Below, piece after piece: positions 6,410-15,954 of a stretch of DNA of 64,000 bases. The notes under the pieces are model-generated. The model was not told the origin of the DNA. It saw only the letters and a program-made list of their open reading frames with translations, and did not search any database. The position numbers and the translations under genes were made by a program. Position 1 is the stretch's first letter. Every line of letters begins with the position of its first letter. The stretch covers positions 62,001 through 126,000 of the forward strand of contig NZ_JAHKRM010000013.1 in assembly GCF_019396345.1 (NCBI RefSeq). The letters run 5' to 3'. This DNA is from Nonomuraea guangzhouensis. GTDB taxonomy: Bacteria; Actinomycetota; Actinomycetes; Streptosporangiales; Streptosporangiaceae.

Positions 6410-9259
6410 TTATGTGGTGTGTACCGGATCGATGGACCCGAGCGAGATTCGCTGGCCGGGAGGGAGCCGGGCGAGGGCGTCGCGGGCACGTAGTTCCTCG
6501 CTCCGGTTGCTCAGCTCTACGGCCAGATCGAGAGCGGCGGTGTGCAGGCGTACGGCTTGGCCGGAGTCGCCCAGGGTCGCGGCGATCTCGGCCAGGCTGT
6601 TGAGGGCCTTGGCCTCGCCTCGCCGGTAGCCGAAGCGCCGATACAGCTCCAGCGCCTGCTCGTGATGGTCGCGGGCCTCGGCGTACCGGCCGAGCCGGGT
6701 GCAGGCCACCCCGAGGTTGTCCAGGGCGTCGGCCTCGCCGCCTCGGCTGCCGATCTCTCGGGACAGCTCCAGCGCCTCGCGATGCAGGTCGGCCGCCTGC
6801 GCGTACTGGCCGAGCCGCTCGTGGACGACGCCGAGATAGTCCAGCGTCACGGCCTCGCCAAACCGGTCGCCGATGTCGCGGAACATCTCCAGGGCGCGCA
6901 GGTTCGCTGCCTTGGCCCGCTCGTGGTCGCCTTCGTCCGTGCTCACCCTGCCCAAGCCGACCAGCGCCCGGGCCTGACCTCGTAGGTCTTCAGCGGTACG
7001 GCAGGCGGCCAGGGCCTGGTCGAAGTGTTCGCGGGCGACGTCATGACTTCCCTGGACCTGATGCACCCAGCCGAGATCGGTCAGGGCCCGGCCCTCACCG
7101 GCCAGATCCTCGCGGCGTCGGGCGGCGTGCAGTGCCTTGCCGTACAGGGTGAGAGCATCGTCGTGGTAGGCGTGGTCATAGAGATAGCGGTACACCGTGG
7201 TGGCCAGCAGACCGGTGTGCGTCAGGTCGCCATCGGCGGCCAGGACGAGGTTGGCGCGTTCGGCCTCCAGCCAGGCCAGCGCCCGCGGCGCGTCCTGGAG
7301 AGGCACCGGCGGGCACTCGGACCGCTCGATGCGCGGCCGCCGGTGGGCGCTGTCGGGATAGAGCCGGTCCATGGCGTCCGACGCCGTGGTCAGCTGGTGG
7401 CCGAGCAGCCGGGTCAGCGCCGCCTGCCTGGCCTGCGGCGGCTCTTGCTCGGCCGCTAGCTGGGCGGCGTACTGGCGGAGCAGGTCGTGGAAGACGTAGC
7501 GGCCGAAGGCGCGCTGCTGGAGCATGTGCGCGTCCAGCAGATCCTCCAGCAGGTCCTCGGTGCGCTCCACGGGGAGATCGGCGAGCGCGGCGGCCGCGTG
7601 GGGTTCGATGTCGCGGCCGGGATGCAGCCCGAGCAGCCGGAACACCTGCTGCTGGTCGGCGGTGAGCTGGCGGTACGACAGGGTGAACGCCGCCGCCACA
7701 CCGCGTTCCGACCTGGCCAGCTCGGTGAGCCTGCGGCGCTCGTCACGCAGGCGTTCGGCCAGATGGGCCACGCTCCAGCGGGGGCGGTGCCGCAGACGGG
7801 TGGCGGCGATGCGGACGGCCAGCGGCAGGAACCCGCACAGGAGCAGGACCTCCGCGACCGCCTCGGACTCGGCCGCCGCGCGCTCGCCCGCGATGCCGGT
7901 GAAGAGCGCGACGGCGTCGGGTAAGGGGAGCACGTCCATGGACACGGCCCGCGCGCCGTCCAGGTCCGTGAGCCGCTGGCGGCTGGTGATGAGCACCAGG
8001 CTGTTCGACGCGCCCGGCAGCAGGGGCCGGACCTGGGCGGCGTCGGCGGCGTTGTCCAGCACCAGCAGCACCTGGCGGCCGGCCAGCTCGGCTCGCCACA
8101 GCGCGGCCCTTTCGGTGATGGACGCGGGGATGCGCTCGGTCGCCACACCGAGCTGCCGCAGCAGCACCTCCAGCGCTTCGGCGGGCTCAAGTGGTCGCTG
8201 GCCCGCCGTGTGGGCGTGCAGGTCGATGAAGAGCTGACCGTCGGGGTAGCGTCCGGCGAGGCGATGCGCGGCATGTACGGCCAGTGCCGTCTTGCCGATG
8301 CCGGCCATGCCGTCGATCACGGAGATCGTCACTGTCCGGGAGGCCGGCCCGCACAGCTCCTCCACCTGGACGGAGCGGCCGGCGAAGTCGGCGACGTCGT
8401 AGGGCAGAAAGGCCGCCAACGGCCTGGCCGGGGTGGCCTCGGGCGGCCCGGGCTGAGTACGGGTGTCGGGCGGCTGGGACTGTGCGGGCCGGATCAGGGC
8501 GGCCGCGACTGGCTCGCCGTGCAGGACCAAGGCGGGCGGCTCGCCACGCAGGACGGTCTCCTCGACGGCCAGGAAGCCGTGGCCTGGATCCAGTCCCTGC
8601 TCATCGGCCAGTCTGCGACGGTAGCCACGACCGACGGCCAGCGCGTCCGCCTGGCGCCCGGCGTGATGCAGGGCCTGCATCAGCTGCCCGGTCAGCCGTT
8701 CACGCAGGGGATGCGCGGTCAGCTCGGCGGCCAGCTGATCGATGAGCTCGGCGTGCCTTCCGGCGGCGAGTTCGAGCTCCACCAGGCGTTCGACCGCGGC
8801 CAGCCGCCGATCCTCCAGCCGTGCCCTGGCGCTGTCGGCGAAATGGGCCTGGACGTCGGCGAAGGCGGGCCCGCGCCACAGGGCGAGCGCTTGGCGCAGC
8901 GTCGGTACGGCCAGGGCCGGCGCGGACTCCGCTTCGGCCACGAGCGTGTCGAACTCCCGCAGGTCGAGCTGCCCCGCCGCCGGAGCGATCAGGTATCCGG
9001 CCGGCTGGGTCCGCACCAGGTGGGCCGCGTCCGCCGCGCGGAGCGTACGCCGCATCGCGGTCAGCGCGGCGTGCACCTGCGCTCGGGCGGTGTCCGGCGG
9101 CGTCGGCCCCCACATCGCCTCGATCAGCCGCTCGACGCTCACCACCGTGCCGGAATGCAGCAGCAGGTATCCCAGGAAAGCGCGGTGCCGCGGGGCGAGA
9201 GAGGGAAGCTCGCGACCCTCGGCCGACACCTCCACCGCACCCAGGATCGCAAAGCGCAC
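6410..9259 (-). CDS. AfsR/SARP-type regulator: wHTH, BTAD, NB-ARC, TPR
   Basis: A 949-residue STAND-class transcriptional activator. Order: OmpR-like winged helix (about 1-85, RFAILGAVEV start), bacterial transcriptional activation domain (about 90-240), NB-ARC ATPase with Walker A GMAGIGKTALAV near residue 320, Walker B VLLVLDN and a GxP-type LCGFLPLAVRIAA motif, then about seven TPR units (670-930) carrying the recurrent ALxxLGxVxxxxGxxxxA pattern. Such proteins activate secondary metabolism or stress genes when the NB-ARC/TPR part senses a signal. The GTG at 9259 fits the family N-terminus; an upstream start at 9304 is possible. It is divergent from the 9436-13139 redox operon, a likely target. 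Confidence 0.93.
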   Translation of the reverse strand: MRFAILGAVEVSAEGRELPSLAPRHRAFLGYLLLHSGTVVSVERLIEAMWGPTPPDTARAQVHAALTAMRRTLRAADAAHLVRTQPAGYLIAPAAGQLDLREFDTLVAEAESAPALAVPTLRQALALWRGPAFADVQAHFADSARARLEDRRLAAVERLVELELAAGRHAELIDQLAAELTAHPLRERLTGQLMQALHHAGRQADALAVGRGYRRRLADEQGLDPGHGFLAVEETVLRGEPPALVLHGEPVAAALIRPAQSQPPDTRTQPGPPEATPARPLAAFLPYDVADFAGRSVQVEELCGPASRTVTISVIDGMAGIGKTALAVHAAHRLAGRYPDGQLFIDLHAHTAGQRPLEPAEALEVLLRQLGVATERIPASITERAALWRAELAGRQVLLVLDNAADAAQVRPLLPGASNSLVLITSRQRLTDLDGARAVSMDVLPLPDAVALFTGIAGERAAAESEAVAEVLLLCGFLPLAVRIAATRLRHRPRWSVAHLAERLRDERRRLTELARSERGVAAAFTLSYRQLTADQQQVFRLLGLHPGRDIEPHAAAALADLPVERTEDLLEDLLDAHMLQQRAFGRYVFHDLLRQYAAQLAAEQEPPQARQAALTRLLGHQLTTASDAMDRLYPDSAHRRPRIERSECPPVPLQDAPRALAWLEAERANLVLAADGDLTHTGLLATTVYRYLYDHAYHDDALTLYGKALHAARRREDLAGEGRALTDLGWVHQVQGSHDVAREHFDQALAACRTAEDLRGQARALVGLGRVSTDEGDHERAKAANLRALEMFRDIGDRFGEAVTLDYLGVVHERLGQYAQAADLHREALELSREIGSRGGEADALDNLGVACTRLGRYAEARDHHEQALELYRRFGYRRGEAKALNSLAEIAATLGDSGQAVRLHTAALDLAVELSNRSEELRARDALARLPPGQRISLGSIDPVHTT

Positions 9260-9435
9260 ATTCCCGCCGAGCATGCGCAGGAGTCTATAGCCGCGGCGGA
9301 TCATCGCATCGTCGATGCATCGCGGATGTATTGATCGCCCCCGTGATGCTGGTCGTACGGCGCGGCGGTCACCTTTCCCCGCTCGCCTCCGTCACAGAAG
9401 TGACGACGACCAGAACCCCTCGAAGGAGACCGACC

Positions 9436-9881
9436 ATGCAAGCACGCATGAAGAACCCCGCCGTGGCTCTGCCCGGTGCGATGAAAGCGCTCATGGACCT
9501 GGCCAAGGCGATCGATCAGGCCGGACTGCCCAAGATCACGGCCGATCTGGTGCTGCTGCGGGCCAGCCAGATCAACGGCTGCAGCGTCTGCGTCGACATG
9601 CATGCCAAGGACCTGCGCAAGGCGGGCGAGAGCGACGAGCGGCTGTTCGCCGTGGCGGCGTGGCGCGAGGCGCCGTACTTCACCGAGGCCGAGCGCGCCG
9701 CCCTGGCACTGGCCGAGGCGGTCACCCGGCTCGCCGACGGCGGCCAGATCAGCGACGAGGTGTGGGACGAGGTCGCCGACCACTACTCCGAGACCGAGCT
9801 GGCCGCGCTGATCATGACCATCTCCTCCGTCAACCTGTGGAACCGGCTGAACGCGACCACCCGGCAGATCGCGGGTGCGGC

Positions 9882-9888
<7 letters not shown>
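9436..9888 (+). CDS. carboxymuconolactone decarboxylase / AhpD-like protein
   Basis: A 150-residue all-helical CMD/AhpD-fold protein. The redox motif CSVCVDMH near residue 50 (CxxC with a His three residues on) is the AhpD alkylhydroperoxidase signature. The following AAWREAPYFTEAERAALALAEA and WDEVADHYSETELAALIM are typical. Likely a peroxide- or thiol-linked reductase. A strong AAGGAG at 9423-9428 supports the ATG at 9436. The next gene starts inside its last codons (ATG at 9882), so translation is coupled. Confidence 0.93.
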
Positions 9889-10586
<698 letters not shown>

Positions 10587-10607
10587 TCCCCGAAGGAGAC
10601 AACGGAT

Positions 10608-11912
10608 ATGGATCTGCGTAATACCGTCCGGGGGCGTGTCCTGCTTCCCGGCGAGGACGGGTTCGACGAGGCGGCCCGCCCGTGGGCGGTCGGCGTCCAC
10701 CAGCCGGTGGCCGCCGTGGTGGAGGCGGAGAACGCCGCGGATGTGGCGGCGCTGGTGCGCTACGCCGGTGAAGCCGGGCTGACGGTCACCGCCCAGCCGT
10801 CGGGCCATGGCGCCTCGGGCGACGTGCAGGGCGTGATCCTGCTACGTACCGGCCGCCTCGACGGGGTGGAGGTCGACGCGCGGGCGCGCATCGCCCGGGT
10901 CGGCGCCGGGGCGCGTTGGGGTCAGGTGCTGGCCGAGACCGGCAAGCACGGCCTCACCGGGCCGGCCGGCAGCAGCCCGGCGGTGACCGTGGCCGGCTTC
11001 GTCGCCGGCGGCGGGATCTCGTGGTTCGGCCGCAGCTACGGCTGGGCCGCCGACTCGGTACGCGCCTTCGAGATCGTCGACGCGGGCGGCGAGCAGGCTC
11101 GGGTCACCGCCGAGTCCGATGCCGAGCTGTTCTGGGCACTGCGCGGCGGTGGCGGTGACTATGCGCTGATCACGTCGATCGAGCTGGCGCTGTACCCGGT
11201 GCCCAGCCTGTACGGCGGACGGATCGTCTGGCCGGCGGCCCGCACCGCCGAGGTGTTCGACGCCTTCCGCAAGATCACCGCGGACGCGCCGCGCGAGCTG
11301 TCGGTGTGGCTCAACCGGGTGGCCCCGCCGCCGCCCGCGCCGCCGATGGTCACCCTGGACGTGACCTACCTTGGCGACCTGGCCGAGGCCAAGGCCCTGC
11401 TGGCGCCGCTGGCGGAGCTCGGTGGCAGCCTGTCCGACAGCCGCGGGCTGATGGACATCGCCGACCTGGGCGCGATCGCGGCCGAGCCGGTCGAGCCCAG
11501 CCCGATGCTGGCCCGCACCGAGTTGCTGACCGGCCTGGATGAGGCGACGCTGGAGACGCTCAGCGGCTCGGAGCTCGCGCCGCTGCTCAATCTCCAGGTC
11601 CGGCATCTGGGCGGGGCGCTGGCCGAGGCCGATCCCGCCGGCGGCGCGGGCGGCGCGCTGGCCGAACCGTACCTGCTCTACCTGCTCGGCCTGCGGCTGC
11701 CCCACCTGGTCGATGCGGTGCGGGCCAAGCAGAGCGCCCTGGTCGAGGCGCTGGGCCAGACGGTCAGCGGTCGCAAGCCGTACACCTTCCTCGCACCGGC
11801 GGAGAACGCCGCCCAAGCCTTCCCCGCCGACGCCCTGACTCGGCTGCGCGAGATCAAGCGGCACCGCGACCCCTATGGCATCTTCCGCGCCAATTTCCCG
11901 GTCCTGGACTGA
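10608..11912 (+). CDS. FAD-binding oxidoreductase (PCMH / berberine-bridge-like)
   Basis: A 434-residue flavoprotein with the PCMH-type FAD domain at about 30-200. SGHGASGD carries the His that binds FAD covalently in this family; the second, Cys, attachment seen in bicovalent enzymes is not apparent. GSSPAVTVAGFVAGGGI and RGGGGDYALITSIELALYPV follow. The end RDPYGIFRANFPV matches the usual C-terminal DPxxxFRxN. Substrate unknown. AAGGAG at 10591-10596 supports the ATG; the leader CGAAGGAGAC is identical to that of the AhpD-like gene. Confidence 0.92.
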   Translation: MDLRNTVRGRVLLPGEDGFDEAARPWAVGVHQPVAAVVEAENAADVAALVRYAGEAGLTVTAQPSGHGASGDVQGVILLRTGRLDGVEVDARARIARVGAGARWGQVLAETGKHGLTGPAGSSPAVTVAGFVAGGGISWFGRSYGWAADSVRAFEIVDAGGEQARVTAESDAELFWALRGGGGDYALITSIELALYPVPSLYGGRIVWPAARTAEVFDAFRKITADAPRELSVWLNRVAPPPPAPPMVTLDVTYLGDLAEAKALLAPLAELGGSLSDSRGLMDIADLGAIAAEPVEPSPMLARTELLTGLDEATLETLSGSELAPLLNLQVRHLGGALAEADPAGGAGGALAEPYLLYLLGLRLPHLVDAVRAKQSALVEALGQTVSGRKPYTFLAPAENAAQAFPADALTRLREIKRHRDPYGIFRANFPVLD

Positions 11913-11924
11913 AAGAGCATCAAC

Positions 11925-13139
11925 GTGTTGAGAATCGCCACCGCCGCCGCGCTGATCGCGGCCCTGACGACAGCACCGGCGTCCGCCGACGCGGACACCG
12001 GCAGATGGACACCGGCCTGGGCGACCGCCGCCCAGCAGCCGTCGGCCGACGTCTGGTATCCCACCTGGGCGGAAAAGGGCTTCACCAACCACTCCGTCCG
12101 CCAGGTGGTCCGGGTCACCACGGGAGGCTCCACGCTCCAGATCCGGCTCTCCAACGCCTACGGCAGTCCTCTCCGGCTCACCGGCGCGAGCGTGGCCAAG
12201 GCCGGCGCGGGTGCGGCCGTGCAGGCGGGCACCCTCCGGCCGCTGACCTTCGCGCACGCCACCTCCGTGAACCTCCCCACCGGCCGGCAGGCCGCCAGCG
12301 ATCCGGTCCGGCTCGCGGTCAAGGCGGGGGAACGGCTGACGGTGACGCTGTACTTCCAGGGCGCCACCGGTCCCGCCAGCTACCACAACCTCGCCCAGAC
12401 CACCTCCTACCGGGCCGTCGGCGACCACACCCGCGATCTCGGCGGGACCGCCTTCACCGAGACCAACAGCTCCTGGTTCTACCTGTCCGGAGTCGACGTG
12501 CACGGCGGTGGGCCCGCGGTGGCGACCTTCGGTGACTCCATCACCGACGGATACGGTGCCACCCTCGACGCCGACAACCGCTACCCGGACGCGCTGGCCC
12601 GCCGGCTGGGCGGCCGGCGGCCGGTGCTCAACCTCGGCATCGCCGGCAACCGCCTGCTCAGCGACTCGGCGTGCCTGGGCGAGCGGGGACTGGCCCGCTT
12701 CGGCCGGGACGTGCTCGACCAGCCCCGCGTCAAGACGGTGATCGTGCTGGAAGGCATCAACGACATCCTCCTGGGCCTGCAGGAGCCCACGCCGTGCACC
12801 ACACCCGCGACCAAGGTCGGGGCCGAGGACCTGATCACCGGCTACCGGCAGCTCATCCGCGCCGCCCACGCCCGCGGCGTCCGGATCATCGGCGGCACCC
12901 TCCTGCCGACCAAGGGGTACGCCTACCACTCCGACGAGGTCGAGCGGATCCGCGACGCGGTCAACGCGTGGATCAGGACCAGCGGCGAGTTCGACGCGGC
13001 CGTGGACTTCGAGCGCGCCGTCGCCGACCCCGCCGACCCCGATCGCATCCGCCCGGCCTTCGACAGCGGAGACCACCTCCACCCCAACCCGGCCGGCTAC
13101 CAGGCGATGGCCGACGCCCTCGACCTGCACACCCTGTGA
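11925..13139 (+). CDS. secreted SGNH/GDSL hydrolase
   Basis: A 404-residue extracellular esterase/lipase-type enzyme. A Sec signal peptide spans residues 1-23 (cleavage near ASA/DA). Catalytic blocks: GDSITDGYG with the Ser near residue 203, block II GIAGNRLL, block III EGINDI, and block V SGDHLHPN with the Asp-His pair. It resembles the family that includes rhamnogalacturonan acetylesterase-like and cutinase-like GDSL enzymes, with an N-terminal beta-rich region at about 25-190. The start is a GTG 12 bases after the oxidoreductase stop, so it is probably in the same operon although its role looks separate. Confidence 0.92.
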   Translation: MLRIATAAALIAALTTAPASADADTGRWTPAWATAAQQPSADVWYPTWAEKGFTNHSVRQVVRVTTGGSTLQIRLSNAYGSPLRLTGASVAKAGAGAAVQAGTLRPLTFAHATSVNLPTGRQAASDPVRLAVKAGERLTVTLYFQGATGPASYHNLAQTTSYRAVGDHTRDLGGTAFTETNSSWFYLSGVDVHGGGPAVATFGDSITDGYGATLDADNRYPDALARRLGGRRPVLNLGIAGNRLLSDSACLGERGLARFGRDVLDQPRVKTVIVLEGINDILLGLQEPTPCTTPATKVGAEDLITGYRQLIRAAHARGVRIIGGTLLPTKGYAYHSDEVERIRDAVNAWIRTSGEFDAAVDFERAVADPADPDRIRPAFDSGDHLHPNPAGYQAMADALDLHTL

Positions 13140-13165
13140 TCCGGGAACTCCTGTAACTCCGGTAG

Positions 13166-13555
13166 GCCGCGCCGATCCTGCGGTCTGCCGGGGTTTGGGC
13201 GCTGATCGTACGGGTGCCGGTGTTGTTCAGCGCGAGCGCGGTCGAACCGTCACTGCTGAAGGCGTACACGCCGGGCATCCCCAACGGGCTGTCGCTGACG
13301 GCCCGCGAGTTCGCCGCGCCCGACCCGCACGGCCCCGTCGTCGGCGGGCACGATCTGTTCCGGCAGGCCGCGCGGAGCGCGCTGGCGGCTCAGGGTGTGC
13401 GCGTACGCTGGGTTGCGGACCTGTCGTGGGCGCACCTGCTCGGCGGCGAGGTGCACTGCGCCACCAACGCCCTGCGCGACACCCGCTCGACCGCCCGCTG
13501 GTGGACATACTCGGTGCCTTCGACGGTACGGCTCACGACGCCCTCCGAGGGTTGA
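13166..13555 (+). pseudogene. C-terminal remnant of a protein-arginine deiminase (PAD)
   Basis: After a stop at 13163-13165 the frame reads a stretch with VRVPVLFSA, AYTPGIPNGL, PDPHGPVVGG, VRWVADLSWAHLLGGEVHC and ATNALRD followed by WW. This is the C-terminal catalytic region of bacterial PAD-type deiminases. The catalytic Cys of GEVHC(x)TN is kept, but the other catalytic residues (two Asp and a His) lie in the roughly 500 missing N-terminal residues. No gene start is upstream. A broken gene is the simplest reading; a GTG at 13214 could give a 113-residue peptide. The end overlaps the convergent GtrA gene. Confidence 0.75.
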
Positions 13556-14075
13556 ACACCCAAGTCCGCAACAGTACGAACCGGACGATGCCCGCCAGGC
13601 CGTTGGACAGGATGACGGTGGCGAGCTCGGTGAGGGGCGACGTGGCCGAGGGCAGCAGGTCCAGGCTCACAGTGGTGATCGCGAGGGCGATGCAGAGGAC
13701 GAGCATGCTCTCCACATGGGTGCGGACCGCGCCCGCCCGGCTGGTCATCTCGAAGGTGAACCTGCGGTTGGCCGCCGTGCTGGCGATCGTCGTGAGGACC
13801 ATGGCAGTCGCGTTGGCGGTGACGGAGGACACGATCATGCTCAGGATCGCGAACAGCAGCAGGTAGGCGATCGTGCTGATGAATCCGATGGCGATGTACG
13901 CCGGCAGCTGGCGCGCCATCCCGGCGGGCATCAGGGCCTGCCGGACCCAGGCGGCGAAGGAGTACGCCCGAGGGGAAACCTGTACTCGTCGCTCGTCATA
14001 CCCGCCAACCGGCCCCTCGGCCGGTTGGCTTCCCGCCATCTCGTCCTGGAGGACCGCAACCGTCGTTGTGCTCAC
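13533..14075 (-). CDS. GtrA-family membrane protein
   Basis: A 180-residue protein with four membrane helices at about 60-80, 85-103, 122-140 and 150-168, matching the GtrA/DPMS3 fold. Seen: FISTIAYLLLFAIL, ASTAANRRFTF (the conserved N-R-x-F-TF motif) and VRFVLLRTWVFNP at the end. GtrA proteins help translocate undecaprenyl- or polyprenyl-linked sugars in cell-envelope glycosylation. The 45-residue polar N-terminus is longer than usual, and a later start is possible. No glycosyltransferase gene is adjacent. Confidence 0.9.
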   Translation of the reverse strand: MSTTTVAVLQDEMAGSQPAEGPVGGYDERRVQVSPRAYSFAAWVRQALMPAGMARQLPAYIAIGFISTIAYLLLFAILSMIVSSVTANATAMVLTTIASTAANRRFTFEMTSRAGAVRTHVESMLVLCIALAITTVSLDLLPSATSPLTELATVILSNGLAGIVRFVLLRTWVFNPRRAS

Positions 14076-14166
14076 GACTACGACGATGTCCGGCCGCCAT
14101 GGGGCGAACGTGATGTGACCATTAACCTCGGCTGAGAAATACCGGCAGGCCAGGACGAACGGAGCG

Positions 14167-14910
14167 TCAGTTGGTCATCTTGCTGGTCACCGTCGCGGGG
14201 TCCGGCGCCTTGATCGACACCTTGGTGCCCCACCCGGTGAAGCGGCTGTCGATCGTGATGGTCTTGCCGTCGAATTCGCTCTTGTCGAACACCCCCGTCG
14301 CCGCGTACGAGCTCTTCACCCTGCTCACGAGCCCGGCGGAGGTGAGGGTGAGGGTGTAAGTGACCTTCTCGTTGTGCATGCGCAGCGGGATCGACGCACC
14401 GAACCAGGGCGACACCTTCTCGAGCTCATCGAAGGTGATCTTTCCCGTGATGGTGCTCCTGGTCAGCCTGCCCTTCTTGATCAGCGTGGCTAAGGTCTTC
14501 GGCTCTGCGGGGTTGATGACCTGCCCGTAGAAACCGCCGGCGCCGCCGTACATGCCGCCGCTCTTGAGCCAGGTCTTGCCTTCCGGGAGGCGGTCGTTGA
14601 ACAGCCCGCCCGAGGTGTAGCCGACCTTGCCGACGCTGATACTCCGCTCGGGCTCGGATTTGAGCGCGTTGGTCTTGATGTCGGAGGCCGCGACGCCCCT
14701 GGCGTTGAACTGGAACATACCTTTGCGGTCCTGCAGTTTGACCTTGTCGTCGCCCGAGAGGGTGGTGGTCTCGGTGAACCGCACGCCGTGCCCGGCGATC
14801 AGTTTGCTCTTCAGGGCTTGGACGGGATCCTTGGGGGCGGTGGCCTGCGCGGGGGTGGCGGGCACCAGGAGAGCGCCGCAGGCCACCAGGGACGTGATCA
14901 TCTTCTTCAT
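14167..14910 (-). CDS. secreted hypothetical protein, LppX/LolA-like shape
   Basis: A 247-residue exported protein with a signal peptide at 1-23 (KK, hydrophobic core, ATPAQATA). The mature part begins DPVQALKSKLIAGHGVRFTETTTL and is rich in beta strands and Gly/Thr/Lys. It resembles the actinomycete lipoprotein-like family that shares the LppX/LolA half-barrel, but it lacks a lipobox Cys, so it should be soluble or wall-associated. Function unknown; lipid carriage is only an analogy. Confidence 0.75.
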   Translation of the reverse strand: MKKMITSLVACGALLVPATPAQATAPKDPVQALKSKLIAGHGVRFTETTTLSGDDKVKLQDRKGMFQFNARGVAASDIKTNALKSEPERSISVGKVGYTSGGLFNDRLPEGKTWLKSGGMYGGAGGFYGQVINPAEPKTLATLIKKGRLTRSTITGKITFDELEKVSPWFGASIPLRMHNEKVTYTLTLTSAGLVSRVKSSYAATGVFDKSEFDGKTITIDSRFTGWGTKVSIKAPDPATVTSKMTN

Positions 14911-14957
14911 GGGCCGTGATCATGCCGGAAGTGGATCACGAGCAGGGCACGATCGCT

Positions 14958-15770
14958 TCAGGCCTGGGGTTTCTGGGCGACTCCGGCCAGGACCCAGGCC
15001 CGCTTCTCCTCCTGCTTGGAGACCGAAATGTCGGAGCGCCACTGGCGCACGTAGACGAAGCCGGGCTCGACGAGGTCCAGTCCGTCGAAGAAGCGCACCG
15101 CCTGGTCGCGGTTGCGCGGACCGCCCTTGGGCCGGTTGAGCGCCTCCCGGAAGACGTCGGCGATCTGCTCGGCTATCTCGGGGCGGCCGTCGAAGACGGC
15201 GTGGGTGAGGCAGAGGAAGCTGCCGGGCGCCAGTCGCTCGCACAGCCGGGCCACGTTCTCGAACGGACCGTTCTCGTCGGGAATGTATTGGAGCGAGCCA
15301 ATGATCAGGACGCCGACGGGCTCGTCGAAGTCGATCAGCTGTCCCAGGGCGGGATCGTCCAGCATGGCGTCGGGGTGGAGGATGTCGCCTTCGATCGCTC
15401 CGGTTCGCTCGTTGGTGGCGAGCAGCGCCCGCGCGTGGTTGAGCGCGACCGGGTCGTCGGCGACGTAGACGACGTGGGCGCCGGGGTCCAGCGACTGGGC
15501 CACCTCGTGGACGTTCTGCCTGGTGGGGAGCCCGGAGCCGACGTGGATGAACTGCCGGACGCCCTGTTCGACGAGGTAGCGCACGACGCGTTCCCGGAAG
15601 TCCTGGACGTACTCGCCCATCTCCTTGGCGTCCGGGATCAACGCCAGCACCTTCGCGGCGGCCTCGCGGTCGGCGGCGAAGTTGTCCTTGCCGCCCAGGA
15701 AGTAGTCGTTCATCCGGGCAACGCTGGGAACACCGGCCGACACACCTGGCCTTCGGGGTGCGTCACTCAT
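14958..15770 (-). CDS. SAM-dependent methyltransferase, PF04672 (DUF574) type
   Basis: A 270-residue protein of the actinomycete-specific S-adenosyl-methyltransferase family. RMNDYFLGGKDNFAADREAA near the start is its hallmark. IHVGSGLPTRQNVHEVAQ is the SAM-binding loop, followed by VVYVADDPVALNHARALL, and the end has FFDGLDLVEPGFVYVRQWR. Targets are unknown; these genes often occur near two-component or DUF397-type regulators, none of which is here. GAGGAGG eight bases ahead fixes the ATG at 15770 rather than the upstream frame. Confidence 0.93.
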   Translation of the reverse strand: MSDAPRRPGVSAGVPSVARMNDYFLGGKDNFAADREAAAKVLALIPDAKEMGEYVQDFRERVVRYLVEQGVRQFIHVGSGLPTRQNVHEVAQSLDPGAHVVYVADDPVALNHARALLATNERTGAIEGDILHPDAMLDDPALGQLIDFDEPVGVLIIGSLQYIPDENGPFENVARLCERLAPGSFLCLTHAVFDGRPEIAEQIADVFREALNRPKGGPRNRDQAVRFFDGLDLVEPGFVYVRQWRSDISVSKQEEKRAWVLAGVAQKPQA

Positions 15771-15954
15771 TCGTCGCCTCCTCGTTCCCCACGCGGTTAT
15801 GAGGACAGTAGCAACCCCATGACCTTCCATGGAGCCTTGTCCTATTTTGTACGGGCTGTGGCTCATGAAAAGTTCATCTGCCGCAAATGGGGTGCCAAGG
15901 CATGGATCGTACGTTTGCCTCGTCAGCAAGGACACTCTTCTGGAAGGCAGCCAC

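Noticed and set aside
9306..9318. GCATCGTCGATGC palindrome before the AfsR start as an operator
   Set aside because: It is short and GC-rich enough to occur by chance, with no second copy before the divergent operon.
10842..13130. Very long minus-strand open frame (762 codons) opposite the FAD oxidoreductase and GDSL hydrolase
   Set aside because: It has no recognisable motif, is rich in Gly/Arg/Val from GC-rich antisense reading, and lies exactly opposite two well-supported genes.
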